A DNA stretch of 64,000 nucleotides from VFMC01 sp046331225 (lineage in GTDB: Bacteria; Actinomycetota; Acidimicrobiia; Acidimicrobiales; Ilumatobacteraceae), in the NCBI GenBank assembly GCA_046331225.1, contig JAXLRF010000003.1, forward strand, positions 124,001 through 188,000, written 5' to 3'. Position numbers and translations under genes: made by a program. The notes under the pieces are model-generated. The model was not told the origin of the DNA. It did not search any database and saw only the letters and a program-made list of their open reading frames with translations. Shown here in pieces: positions 53,363 through 62,779 of the stretch (within the stretch, counting starts at the first letter, position 1; the number at the start of each line of letters is the position of its first letter).

Positions 53363-54369
53363 GACTCGTTCTCCCGGAAGTTGTTGATCACGTACCAGAT
53401 GATGAAGCCGATGCACAGGAAGAAAAGCACCATGCCATAGGCGGAGCCGATGCCCACACGTCCACCGCCTTCACCCGTGAGGCTGTTGGTGACGAGGGTG
53501 CCCATCACCTCCGTACCTCGAGGTTCACTCAGCGCGGCGACGATGTCGTAGGCACGCAGCGCCTCGATCACGGTGATCACGGCGACCACCACGTTGATCG
53601 GCTTGAGCGCCGGGAAGATCACCTGACGGAACGACTGCCACTCGTTGCACCCGTCGATCGACGCCGCTTCGCGCAGCGACGGGTCGAAGCTCTTCAGCCC
53701 GGCGAGGTAGAGCACCATGATGTAGCCGATGTGACGCCACGCCATGGCGAGCAGCAGTGCCGCGAAGTTCTTCGACAGCCCGAGCGGGAAGTCGAGGAAC
53801 GGGAAGTCGATCTGGAACAGCTTGCTCTGGTCACCGACGAAGTCGATCGGGCCGCCGGGCCACACGATGTTGAGCAGGCCGCTGTCGCGGTTGAACATGA
53901 CGGCTTTCCAGATGAAGCCGACGACCGCGACCGACAGCACGACCGGGAAGTAGTACACGCTCTGGTAGAAGCGCGTGCCCTTGATGTTCTTGTCGAGCAG
54001 GTAGGCGAACGCGATGCCGATGGCCGAGCAGATGAACAGCCAGATGATCAGCACGAAGTTGTTGAACAGCGCCGGGAACAGCTTGTTGTCGAAGATCGTG
54101 AAGACCTGCCAGTAGTTCCGGAACCCGAGGAACTGGATGGTGTCGACCGGTTGCAGGTTGTCCCACGCCGCGAACGACAGCACGCCGGTGAGGATCGCCG
54201 GGATCCACACCAGCACGATGTGCAAGAACGCTGGGACACCCACCATCACGGCGAGCACGAGCTTGTCGACACGGCTCAGCTGCGAAAAGTGGCGGCGGCG
54301 CCCCGCACGGGGCGCCGCCGTTGCACTCTCGCCAGACCGAGTCGCGACCGTGGTGGGGTCGGTGGACAT
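53359..54369 (-). CDS. MalF-type sugar ABC transporter permease
   Basis: A 336-residue permease with six to seven helices. The N-terminal 30 residues are cytosolic and basic (RAGRRRHFS). Typical features: WDNLQPVDTIQFLGFRNYWQVF, YYFPVVLSVAVVGFIWKAVM, and the EAA loop EAASIDGCNEWQSFRQVIFP (about 245-264) that contacts the ATPase. AAAGGA precedes the ATG at 10 nt. Second gene of the minus-strand galactoside operon, between binding protein and partner permease; its ATPase is encoded divergently at 57085. Confidence 0.93.
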   Translation of the reverse strand: MSTDPTTVATRSGESATAAPRAGRRRHFSQLSRVDKLVLAVMVGVPAFLHIVLVWIPAILTGVLSFAAWDNLQPVDTIQFLGFRNYWQVFTIFDNKLFPALFNNFVLIIWLFICSAIGIAFAYLLDKNIKGTRFYQSVYYFPVVLSVAVVGFIWKAVMFNRDSGLLNIVWPGGPIDFVGDQSKLFQIDFPFLDFPLGLSKNFAALLLAMAWRHIGYIMVLYLAGLKSFDPSLREAASIDGCNEWQSFRQVIFPALKPINVVVAVITVIEALRAYDIVAALSEPRGTEVMGTLVTNSLTGEGGGRVGIGSAYGMVLFFLCIGFIIWYVINNFRENES

Positions 54370-54401
54370 CGGGTCCGGTCCTTTCGATCACCGAGCGGTG
54401 A

Positions 54402-55778
54402 TCACTCGAAGGTGTAGGTCTGCTTCTGCTCTTCGATGGTCGACAGGATGGTGTCGATCTGGCTCGGGTCGGCGATGAAGTCCGACAGGCCCTTGCCGAC
54501 GACCTGCGACGCGAAGTCCGGGTCGGTGTCGCGGTCGAGGAACTGGGCGATGTACTTCGCCGCACCGACGAGCTCGGCCGACTTCTTCTGCAGCGCGTTG
54601 TAACCCGAGGTGTCGGCCTTCGAGTTGGCCGCGACCACCGAGGGGTTTACCGCGATGTAGGCGTCGATCGGGGCGTTGCCACCGAGGGCACCGAGCAGCG
54701 CCTTGGCGCCGGCCTCGTTCTTCGGCGACTTCGCCATCATGAAACCGTCGATCGGGGCCTCGACCGCGTCCTGGCCGTGCGCCGGGTCGATCTCCGGGAA
54801 GGCGAAGAAGTCGATGTCGTCGATGATGTCCTGCTGGGTCTCGTCGAAGTTCGAGGTGACGAACGTGCCGAGGAGGTACATGCCGACCTCCTTGTTGCCG
54901 AGGGCCGTGGCGGCGTCCTGCCACGTGCGGCCGTTGGCGTCCGGCTGGTAGTAGTCGAGGATCGTCGACCAGTTCGTGAAGACCTGCTTGACCTTGTCGT
55001 CGGTCCAACTCTCCTTGCCACCCATCAGCGACACGTGGAAGTCGTAGCCGTTGGTGCGCAGGTTGATCATGTCGAACATGCCCATCTGCGGCCAGCCACC
55101 GTCGTTGGCGGCGGCGAACGGCGTGATGCCGTCGGCCTTCATCTTCTCGGCGAGGGCGAGGAGGTCGTCCCAGGTGGTCGGGATCTCGTAGCCCTTCTCC
55201 TCGAACAGGCTCTTCCGGTAGTGGATGGCCCACGGGTAGAAGTAGAACGGCACGAAGTACTGCTTGCCGTCGAGGCCGGTCGAGGCGTTCTTGAAGCCCT
55301 CGCTCAGGTCGGTCAGCGACGACCACACGTCGGAGATGTCACCGACGACACCCTTGGTGGCGAACGCACGCATGCGGTAGCCGGCGAACCAGCAGACGAC
55401 GTCGTCGGGCTGCTGGATGTAGGTGTTGAAGTTCTCCTGGTACGTGTTGTGGTCGACGGTGTTGATCGTCGCGGGCACGCCGGTCGCCTTGATGGCGGCG
55501 GCGATGGCCTCGCTGTCCTTCGGGTCCGAGTAGTTCGAACCGAAGGTCACGGCGTCGCCGCTCGGGGCGGCGGTGGTGCCGGTGTCGCCACCGGCAGCCG
55601 TGGTGGCGGTGTCGCCACCGGCGGCCGTCGTGGCCGAGCTGCTGTCGTCGTCGTCGCTGCCACAGGCGGCGAGCGCCGCGGCACCGGCGATGCCGGCGGC
55701 CCCGGCGAGCAGGGTGCGGCGCGAGAAGATCGAGAACCCGACCTCGGACGGGCTCGGTGATGATTCGTAGTTGGACAC
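54402..55778 (-). CDS. Sugar-binding lipoprotein of the galactoside ABC importer (Tat-type)
   Basis: Extracellular solute-binding protein (family 1) of 458 residues; GTG at 55778 with SD GGGGGAG, the frame being open further upstream without support. The signal SRRTLLAGAAGIAGAAALAAC (quoted as SRRTLLAG and LAAC) combines a twin-arginine motif with a lipobox, so it is folded before export and lipid-anchored. A Thr/Ala/Gly spacer follows, then FGSNYSDPKDSEAIAAAIK, VVCWFAGYRMRAF and YFYPWAIHYRKSLFEEKGY (in part), PTTWDDLLALAEKMK: standard binding-protein core. First gene of the operon; likely ligand an alpha-galactoside, from the GH36 and galT neighbours. Confidence 0.92.
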   Translation of the reverse strand: MSNYESSPSPSEVGFSIFSRRTLLAGAAGIAGAAALAACGSDDDDSSSATTAAGGDTATTAAGGDTGTTAAPSGDAVTFGSNYSDPKDSEAIAAAIKATGVPATINTVDHNTYQENFNTYIQQPDDVVCWFAGYRMRAFATKGVVGDISDVWSSLTDLSEGFKNASTGLDGKQYFVPFYFYPWAIHYRKSLFEEKGYEIPTTWDDLLALAEKMKADGITPFAAANDGGWPQMGMFDMINLRTNGYDFHVSLMGGKESWTDDKVKQVFTNWSTILDYYQPDANGRTWQDAATALGNKEVGMYLLGTFVTSNFDETQQDIIDDIDFFAFPEIDPAHGQDAVEAPIDGFMMAKSPKNEAGAKALLGALGGNAPIDAYIAVNPSVVAANSKADTSGYNALQKKSAELVGAAKYIAQFLDRDTDPDFASQVVGKGLSDFIADPSQIDTILSTIEEQKQTYTFE

Positions 55779-56092
55779 TGCTCCCCCTCGTGGTTGCAGA
55801 ACACGTGTTGGACGGTCGGGCCGTCCACCTGGCGAACCGGTCGGCGGGGGCCGGTCCGGCGCACGCCGGGTGAACGGAGTGGAAATGACGTGTTCATCGG
55901 CAATGTGACACGGCCCGGAATCGCTGTCAAGGAGATGTGTGCGGTTTTCGAACACGAATGCGTGGCCCGGGCTCGCACTCCGACGGAATCGAACACGCAG
56001 CCTGTTCGAAATGGCCCTTTCGTGTTGACAATCCGGTCAGGTTCGTGCAAGGTGCCCAGTGTTCGTCGGACGCGGGGAGGAGGGGTCGATCG
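55779..56092. promoter_or_regulatory. Galactoside regulon control region: operator dyad and promoter
   Basis: A 314-bp divergent gap. TCGAACA-N7-TGTTCGA, a 7+7 inverted repeat, occupies 55989-56009. Related half-sites are CGAACA at 55949-55954 (within TTCGAACACGAA) and TGTTCG at 56060-56065. The regulator promoter is TTGACA (56025-56030), 17-bp spacer, CAAGGT (56048-56053), placing the dyad just upstream of the -35 and the last half-site downstream of the -10. Probable binding site of the adjacent DeoR-family repressor. Leader with SD GGGGAGGAGGGG (about 56073-56084). The minus-strand promoter was not pinned down. Confidence 0.65.
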
Positions 56093-57082
56093 ATGAGCGA
56101 CAACGTGTTCGATTCCGGGTCCGCCCGTGCGTTCGCCCGCCAGCGTCACGAGGTGATCGCCGCCGAGGTGCGCCGGCGCGGCTCGGTCCGCGTGAGCGAA
56201 CTCGCCACCCTGCTCGGCGTCAGCGACATGACGGTGCGCCGCGATCTCGACCTGCTCGACGAGGCCGGTCTGCTGCAGAAGGTGCACGGCGGTGCCACCC
56301 TGCGCGACGAGCACAGCACGCACGAGCCCGGGTTCGAGGCCAAGTCGCTGCGCAACATGGCCGAGAAGCACGCGATCGCGATCGCCGGTGCCGAGCGCGT
56401 GCGCAGTGGTGCGGCGATCGGCATCACGGCCGGCACCACCACCTGGCAGCTCGCCTACCACCTCGTCGACGTCGCCGATCTCACCGTCGTCACCAACTCG
56501 GTGCAGGTGGCCGAGGTGCTGCACCAGCACCAGCGCCACGACCGCACCGTGGTGCTCACCGGCGGCGTGCGCACACCCTCCGACGCGCTGGTCGGCCCCG
56601 TGGCCGTCACCACCCTGCAGTCGCTGCACCTCGACATGGTGTTCATGGGCGTGCACGGGATCACCGAGCGCGCCGGGTTCACGACCCCCAACCTGATGGA
56701 GGCCGAGACCAACCGGGCGTTCGTCGAGGCGACCGGGCACCTGGTGGTGCTCGCCGACCACACGAAGTGGAACGTCACCGGCCTGTCGTCGATCGCGCCG
56801 TTGCGCGCCGCGGCCGAGCTCATCACCGACCGAGGCCTCCCCACCTCGGCCCGCCACGTCCTCGACGCCGAGGTCGGCCAGCTCGTGCTCGCCGACCCGC
56901 AGTTCGTCGACCAGTCGTTCACGCACGCCGCCGCCTCGGGCGGCGCGGCCGTGCTCGACGCCGGTGCCGCCGACGACGGCACCTCTCACACTGCTGCGGC
57001 CGCCGCGGCCGGACCGATCGGGTCGGCCCTCGGCACCAACCGCACCACCACCCGGACCCGCACCCGACGCAGGAGCTCGTAG
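56093..57082 (+). CDS. DeoR-family transcriptional regulator
   Basis: A 329-residue repressor. N-terminal winged HTH (about 17-70): RGSVRVSELATLLGVSDMTVRRDLDLLDEAGLL (quoted as VSELATLLGVSDMTVRRDLD), the DeoR signature. A C-terminal sugar-phosphate-binding DeoRC domain spans about 85-265: GITAGTTTWQLAYHL, VVTNSVQVAEVL, VLTGGVRTPSDALVGP, and FMGVHGI. A tail of about 60 residues ends in basic TTRTRTRRRSS, longer than usual. 2 bp before the ATPase gene. It probably senses a galactose-derived phosphate and controls both divergent units. Confidence 0.93.
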   Translation: MSDNVFDSGSARAFARQRHEVIAAEVRRRGSVRVSELATLLGVSDMTVRRDLDLLDEAGLLQKVHGGATLRDEHSTHEPGFEAKSLRNMAEKHAIAIAGAERVRSGAAIGITAGTTTWQLAYHLVDVADLTVVTNSVQVAEVLHQHQRHDRTVVLTGGVRTPSDALVGPVAVTTLQSLHLDMVFMGVHGITERAGFTTPNLMEAETNRAFVEATGHLVVLADHTKWNVTGLSSIAPLRAAAELITDRGLPTSARHVLDAEVGQLVLADPQFVDQSFTHAAASGGAAVLDAGAADDGTSHTAAAAAAGPIGSALGTNRTTTRTRTRRRSS

Positions 57083-57084
57083 CG

Positions 57085-58161
<1,077 letters not shown>

Positions 58162-58210
58162 TCCGCTGCCGCGCCCGTCCGTCTGCCACCCTCTGCGAAG
58201 CGGAGCCACG

Positions 58211-59122
58211 ATGACACCCCCACGACCCACCAGCGACACCGGCAACGGCGGCGCCGACGTCTCGCCCGACCTCCCCCACGAGGACGTGCGGATCGACCCG
58301 TTCCTCGGCACCGTGGTCCACGTCGTGGGCACCCGCCAGTCGCGCCCCAACCTGCCCTCGAGCGGTTGCCCGTTCTGCCCCGGCGGGCTCGAGGCACCCG
58401 ATCCCTACGACGTGCGGTGGTTCAAGAACCGCTGGCCCGCGATGCAGCCCGAGCGGTGCGAGGTGGTGCTCTACACCAGCGAGCACGATGCGACCTTCTC
58501 GTCGCTCGGCGTGCACGGTGCCGGCAAGGTGATCGATCTGTGGACCGAACGGTTCCGGGCGCTCGGCGATCGCGACGACGTCGACTACGTGCTCGTGTTC
58601 GAGAACCGCGGACCGGAGGTGGGCGCCACCATCGCGCACCCACACGGGCAGATCTACGCGTACGACCACGTGCCGGACCGCCAGCGACGCCTGCTCGAGG
58701 CGCGGTGGCATCCCGAGGCCGACCCCGGTGAGCGACACGTGGTCGACCACGGCGGCTGGCGCGCGTGGGTGCCCGTCGCGTCGACGTTCCCGATCGCGCT
58801 CACCCTCGCACCGCTCGAGCGCATCCCCGATCTGACCGCGCTCGACACCACCGGGCGCGCCGATCTCGCCGCGCTCCTCGTCGACGTGCTGGCGCGACTC
58901 GACCGTCTCTACGACGTGGCGCTGCCGTACATGATGTGGCTGAACCAGCGCCCCACCGACGGGGGTGCGTGGCCCGACGCGTGGCTCAACATCGAGATCG
59001 TGTCGCCGTGGCGACGAGCCGGCACCGCACGGTTCATCGCTGCGGCCGAGGTCGCGTCGAACGAGTACTTCAACCCGGTGATCCCCGAGGTGGTCGCCGA
59101 GCGGTTGCGCGAACTCGGCTGA
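58211..59122 (+). CDS. galT: Galactose-1-phosphate uridylyltransferase
   Basis: A 303-residue GalT-like HIT-fold enzyme transferring UMP from UDP-glucose to galactose-1-phosphate (Leloir pathway). CPFCPGG (about 53-59) is the metal site, VFENRGPEVGATIAHPHGQIYAY (about 129-151; core IAHPHGQIYAY) contains the nucleophilic His in HPH. YMMWLNQRP resembles the C-terminal HxQ-type motif. Shorter than E. coli GalT (348). ATG at 58211 with GGAG. Third gene behind the regulator; galK and galE are not in this window. Confidence 0.9.
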   Translation: MTPPRPTSDTGNGGADVSPDLPHEDVRIDPFLGTVVHVVGTRQSRPNLPSSGCPFCPGGLEAPDPYDVRWFKNRWPAMQPERCEVVLYTSEHDATFSSLGVHGAGKVIDLWTERFRALGDRDDVDYVLVFENRGPEVGATIAHPHGQIYAYDHVPDRQRRLLEARWHPEADPGERHVVDHGGWRAWVPVASTFPIALTLAPLERIPDLTALDTTGRADLAALLVDVLARLDRLYDVALPYMMWLNQRPTDGGAWPDAWLNIEIVSPWRRAGTARFIAAAEVASNEYFNPVIPEVVAERLRELG

Positions 59123-59131
59123 CCCGACCGG

Positions 59132-59968
59132 TCAGCCCGGGCGGAGCGCGTCGGGTTGGATCGGCGCGAACGCGGGTGGGCGCTTCTGCAGGAAGCTGGC
59201 CACGCCCTCCTTGAAGTCGGCGCGACGCAGCGACGCCTTCATCAGCTCGATCGCGTCCTGGCTCGCCTCGGCCACACCGCGGAGCTGGTCGGCGTAGACC
59301 TGCTGCTTCATCACGGCCATCGACGTCGGCGATGCGTGGACGGCGAGGTCGGCGGCGTACTCGAGGGTGCGGTCGAGGAGGTGTTCCGGGGCGACCACCT
59401 CGCTGACGAGCCCCATCGCCGCGGCTTCCTCGGCGAGGAACACCCGGCCGGAGAACAGGATGTCCATCGCCCGTGACGTGCCGATGAGCCGCGGCAGGAT
59501 CCACGACATGCCGTACTCGGCGATCAGGCCACGCCGCGAGAACGCCGTGGTGAACTTCGCGCCGGCGGCGGCGAAGCGGATGTCGCACATCAGGGCCTGC
59601 ACCATGCCGATGCCGGCGCACGCGCCGTTGACCGCGGCGATGACGGGCTTCGGGACGGTGGTCGTGTAGTGCTGCGGCCGGCCGCCGGCGGCGCTCTCGG
59701 CACCGCCGCTGCCCGCGCTGGCGCCGATGCCCTGCAGGGTGTCCATGTCGGCGCCGGCGCAGAACCCCTTGCCGGCGCCGGTGACGACCACCACCTTCAC
59801 CTCGGGGTCGGCGGCCGCCCGGTCGAGCAGCTCGAAGTAGCGCGTGGCCAGGTCGCCGTTCCAGGCGTTGAGCCGCTCGGGGCGGTTGAGGGTGAGCAGG
59901 GCGATGCCGGGCTCGCGCCGCTCGTACAGGACGGCGTCAGTCGGGGTCGAGTTCGTCGAGTCGCTCAT
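59132..59968 (-). CDS. Enoyl-CoA hydratase/isomerase-family protein
   Basis: A 278-residue crotonase-fold protein; ATG at 59968. ALLTLNRPERLNAWN (about 23-37), VVTGAGKGFCAGADMDTLQG (about 63-82) and KPVIAAVNGACAGIGMVQALMCDIRFAA (in part; about 108-130) contain the oxyanion-hole residues. FSRRGLIAEYGMSWILPRL follows, in which the usual second catalytic Glu position is occupied within GLIAEYG. Reaction not certain: hydration of enoyl-CoA or isomerisation. It overlaps the end of lgt by 32 bp and lies after it on the same strand. Confidence 0.88.
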   Translation of the reverse strand: MSDSTNSTPTDAVLYERREPGIALLTLNRPERLNAWNGDLATRYFELLDRAAADPEVKVVVVTGAGKGFCAGADMDTLQGIGASAGSGGAESAAGGRPQHYTTTVPKPVIAAVNGACAGIGMVQALMCDIRFAAAGAKFTTAFSRRGLIAEYGMSWILPRLIGTSRAMDILFSGRVFLAEEAAAMGLVSEVVAPEHLLDRTLEYAADLAVHASPTSMAVMKQQVYADQLRGVAEASQDAIELMKASLRRADFKEGVASFLQKRPPAFAPIQPDALRPG

Positions 59969-60887
59969 CCGCGGCAACGTAGCCCCGGTCGTCGTCGACG
60001 TCCGACCCGGACCCGTTCGACGGGTCGACCGGTACGTCGGTCGACGAGTCGGTGACCGGTTCGTCGGCGAGCGGTTCGTCGGTGACCGGTTCGCGGCGAG
60101 CCGTCACCACCAGGTATCCCGCTGCCAGCAGTGCGGCGCCGAGGGCCATCCACTGGTTCCACCGGAACGGGCCGAACACGTCGGCGTCGTCGATCCGCAG
60201 GCCCTCGACCCAGAACCGACCCACGCCGTAGCCGACGACGTACATCGCCATCAGGCGCGGCGGGCGCGGCCGGCGGCGGCGATCGATCAGCAGCAGCACC
60301 CCGCACAACGCCAGGTTCCACAGCGACTCGTACAGGAAGGTCGGGTGGAACGTGGTGCCCGGCGCGTAGCCGGCGGGGATCTTGTCGTCGCTGATCTCGA
60401 GCGCCCACGGCAGGGTCGTCGCCCTGCCGAACAGCTCCTGGTTGAACCAGTTGCCCCAGCGAGCGATCGACTGCGCGAGCGCGATCGCCGGTGCGGCGCA
60501 GTTGGCCATCACGCGCGGGTCGAGGCCACGGCGCTTGGTGACCCACCAGCCGACCGCGATGCCGGCGATGAGTCCGCCGGGGATGCCGAGCCCGCCCTTC
60601 CAGATCTGCGGGATCCGCTCGAGGTGACCCTCGAACGAGCTCCAGTCGGTGATCACGTGGTAGGCCCGGGCACCGAGAATGCCGGCGATCACGGCCCACA
60701 CCGCCATCGCGCTCGCGTCGTCGCGGGTGCCGCCATCGGCGGCCTCGAACCGACGGCCGGTCAGCCACACGGCCGCCACCACGCCCAGCGCGATCATCAG
60801 TCCGTAGGCGTGGATCGACAGCGGGCCGATCTCGAGCGTGCCGCTCGAGGGGCTCGGGATGCTCGCGAGCACCCCCGCGACGCTCAC
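59937..60887 (-). CDS. lgt: Prolipoprotein diacylglyceryl transferase
   Basis: Membrane enzyme of 316 residues that adds diacylglycerol to lipobox Cys of prolipoproteins, serving lipoproteins such as those encoded in this window. GTG at 60887 overlaps the lipase stop (GTGA). Motifs: IHAYGLMIALGVVAAVWLTG, WKGGLGIPGGLIAGI (about 93-107), ARWGNWFNQELFG (about 140-152, the Lgt signature GRWGNFFNQE), and FHPTFLYESLWNL (about 182-194), plus GVGRFWVEGLRID. A 55-residue acidic C-terminal tail (DEPLADEPVTDSSTD) is typical of actinobacterial Lgt. Confidence 0.95.
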   Translation of the reverse strand: MSVAGVLASIPSPSSGTLEIGPLSIHAYGLMIALGVVAAVWLTGRRFEAADGGTRDDASAMAVWAVIAGILGARAYHVITDWSSFEGHLERIPQIWKGGLGIPGGLIAGIAVGWWVTKRRGLDPRVMANCAAPAIALAQSIARWGNWFNQELFGRATTLPWALEISDDKIPAGYAPGTTFHPTFLYESLWNLALCGVLLLIDRRRRPRPPRLMAMYVVGYGVGRFWVEGLRIDDADVFGPFRWNQWMALGAALLAAGYLVVTARREPVTDEPLADEPVTDSSTDVPVDPSNGSGSDVDDDRGYVAADERLDELDPD

Positions 60888-61645
60888 GCCGTGACCCGTC
60901 GGGCGAACGCCACCGCGCTCGTCTCGATGAGCTCGCGGTCGAAGTCCTGGGTGGCCACGTGGAAGCTGCGCTCGAGCGTGACCCGCTCGAGCGGTCCGCC
61001 GTACACCGCGGCGAGGTGCTCGGCCTGCGCCGGCTCGACCACGTGGTCCTGCGGCGAGTTGAGCAGCAGCAGCGGCATCCGCGTGGTGGGGAGGGTGTCG
61101 GCCAACGGCGCGAGCCCGTCGAGCATGAGCGACAGCAGCGGGCGCAGCGGCGTGGCGTCGTACGCGATCTCGGTCTGGTCGGGATCGGCGATGTCGCTGC
61201 CGATCGCCGGCAGGCTGTCGGTGCCGGACTCGAGCATCCCCTGGATCGCCGCGATCATGTCGTCGCCCTGCGGCTGGGTGGCGGGGTTGATGCACACCAG
61301 GCCGGCGATCTCGGGGTGTCGGCCACCGAGCCACAGCGTGAGCGAGCCCCCCATGCTGAGCCCGGCGACGACCACCTTCGACGCTCGTGCGGCCAGGCGC
61401 TGATACGCGGCCTCGGCCTCACCTGACCAGTCGGTCCACGACGTGGTCTTCATCTCGTCGACCGTCGTGCCGTGCCCGGGCAGGCGCGGCAGTTCGACGT
61501 GGAAGCCGGCGGCGGCGAACGCTTCGGCGAGCGAGCGCATCGACGAGGGCGCGCCGGTGAAGCCGTGGACGACGAGGGCGCCGGGGGCATGGTCCGCCGC
61601 GACGTGGGACCAGGGCTCGCAACCGGGGATGACGGGATCGCTCAT
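60884..61645 (-). CDS. Alpha/beta-hydrolase (monoglyceride lipase / carboxylesterase type)
   Basis: A 253-residue hydrolase. ALVVHGFTGAPSSMRSLAEA (about 23-42, oxyanion loop), LPRLPGHGTTVDEM, nucleophile Ser in VAGLSMGGSLTLWL (about 93-106), Asp in LLNSPQDHVVEP (about 199-210) and His in RSFHVATQDFD (about 226-236) make a complete triad. Resembles Bacillus/actinobacterial monoacylglycerol lipases. Precedes lgt in the same operon; role in lipid turnover inferred. Confidence 0.9.
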   Translation of the reverse strand: MSDPVIPGCEPWSHVAADHAPGALVVHGFTGAPSSMRSLAEAFAAAGFHVELPRLPGHGTTVDEMKTTSWTDWSGEAEAAYQRLAARASKVVVAGLSMGGSLTLWLGGRHPEIAGLVCINPATQPQGDDMIAAIQGMLESGTDSLPAIGSDIADPDQTEIAYDATPLRPLLSLMLDGLAPLADTLPTTRMPLLLLNSPQDHVVEPAQAEHLAAVYGGPLERVTLERSFHVATQDFDRELIETSAVAFARRVTA

Positions 61646-61696
61646 GGCTGAAAGTATGGCGGTCGGCGGGCGGTGCCGCTCATCAGGCGCGATCGG

Positions 61697-62008
61697 TCAG
61701 ACGTACGGGTCGTCGGCGGACAGCGGCTCGTCCCACCACTCGACCGGCGAGCCCCGTTCGGCCCAGTCGGGGAACGGGTGGATGCAGTTGACGGGGCAGG
61801 CCGGCAGACACTTGTCGCACCCGCTGCACAGTTCCGGGATGATCACCACGTCGGGGCCGTGGTTGAAGATCGCGCCGAAGTGCGGCGGGCAGTGCCGCAG
61901 GCACGCGTCGCAGTTGATGCACTCGAGCATCTCGATGCGCAGCGGCGGGTTCTTCCACTTCGCGTTCCGTGTCCGGGTCTCGATCCGCTCGATCCGTGTG
62001 GCCCCCAT
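61697..62008 (-). CDS. Ferredoxin with two 4Fe-4S motifs
   Basis: A 103-residue iron-sulfur protein; ATG at 62008, 6 nt after TACACT (plus strand AGTGTA, 62015-62020), a leaderless start. Two complete cluster motifs, CINCDACLRHCP and CSGCDKCLPACP (about residues 31-42 and 63-74), carry eight Cys. N-terminal extension of about 25 basic residues. C-terminal Trp/Asp-rich tail (EWWDEPLSADDPYV). Electron carrier; partner unknown. Divergent from the TetR gene. Confidence 0.9.
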   Translation of the reverse strand: MGATRIERIETRTRNAKWKNPPLRIEMLECINCDACLRHCPPHFGAIFNHGPDVVIIPELCSGCDKCLPACPVNCIHPFPDWAERGSPVEWWDEPLSADDPYV

Positions 62009-62039
62009 GGGTCGAGTGTACGTCCGGCCGCGCATCGCC

Positions 62040-62055
62040 TTGACCCGGCGGTCAA
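62040..62055. promoter_or_regulatory. TTGACC-CGGC-GGTCAA palindrome, probable TetR operator
   Basis: Perfect 6-4-6 inverted repeat in the 67-bp gap between the divergent ferredoxin and tetR genes. Its left arm TTGACC also serves as a -35 for tetR: with an 18-bp spacer, TCGACT (62064-62069) would be the -10, 6 nt before the GTG. A repressor bound here would block its own promoter and probably the ferredoxin promoter. Confidence 0.65.
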
Positions 62056-62075
62056 GCGGGTGATCGACTGGTGGC

Positions 62076-62732
62076 GTGAGCGAGTCGACGGGTGCTGCGG
62101 GTGCGATCGAGCGCCGGACCCACACCGAGCAGGGCATCGAACGCAAGCAGCAACTGCTCGACGCCGCCGCCTCGCTGTTCTCGTCGAAGGGCTACGCGAA
62201 CACCCGCATCGCCGACATCTGCGCGGCGGCGGGCGTGGCCAAGGGTCTCGTCTACTGGTACTTCCCCACCAAGGAGGAGCTGTTCGCCGAGCTGGTGCGC
62301 TCGATGCGACTGCAGTTGCGCCGGGCGCAGGCCGCGGCGATGGACGCCGACGCCGATCCGCTCACCCGCATCCGCCAGGGCACCGAGGCGAGCGTCGCGT
62401 TCATGGCCGAACACCGCGCCTACTTCGCGCTGCTCGACGTCGAGCGCTCGCAGGACGAGGTCGACGGTCGTGGCGGCGAGGTGGCCGGTGTGCTGCGCGA
62501 GGGCAGCGACGTGTACGCGAACGACGTGGTGCGCCTGGTGCGCGAAGCGCAGGAACAGGGGCTCGTGCCCGACGGCGACCCGCGGCTGTACGCGGTGGGG
62601 GTGCTGGGCGTGGTGTCGTCGTTCAGCCATGCGCTCCGCAACGGCTCGCTCGACGTCGACGTCGACGAGCTCGCCGCGTTCGTCGGTGGCTGGGTGGTGC
62701 GTGCCCTGAGCGGCGACCCCGTCACCCGCTGA
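62076..62732 (+). CDS. TetR/AcrR-family transcriptional regulator
   Basis: A 218-residue regulator with GTG start. N-terminal HTH (about 20-66): ERKQQLLDAAASLFSSKGYANTRIADICAA (quoted as LLDAAASLFSSKGYANT), recognition helix VAKGLVYWYFPTKEELFAEL. The C-terminal ligand domain has FMAEHRAYFALLDVE. Ligand and regulon not known. The palindrome 20 bp upstream is its likely operator, and the divergent ferredoxin gene its likely target. Confidence 0.92.
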   Translation: MSESTGAAGAIERRTHTEQGIERKQQLLDAAASLFSSKGYANTRIADICAAAGVAKGLVYWYFPTKEELFAELVRSMRLQLRRAQAAAMDADADPLTRIRQGTEASVAFMAEHRAYFALLDVERSQDEVDGRGGEVAGVLREGSDVYANDVVRLVREAQEQGLVPDGDPRLYAVGVLGVVSSFSHALRNGSLDVDVDELAAFVGGWVVRALSGDPVTR

Positions 62733-62740
62733 TCGGGCCC

Positions 62741-62779
62741 GACTGATCAGGTCCGTCGATCAGGTCCGGCTGATCAGTC
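62741..62779. terminator. Inverted repeat between convergent tetR and HD-GYP genes
   Basis: GACTGATCAG (62741-62750) and CTGATCAGTC (62770-62779) are exact complements with a 19-nt loop. The loop holds a second direct copy of GATCAGGTCC (62758-62767, first at 62745-62754). A likely two-way terminator. It overlaps the stop codon of the HD-GYP gene. Confidence 0.55.

Noticed and set aside
52922..53416. Two separate small permease genes
   Set aside because: The halves complement each other at one point and together give one normal MalG-type permease; better explained by a one-base frameshift.
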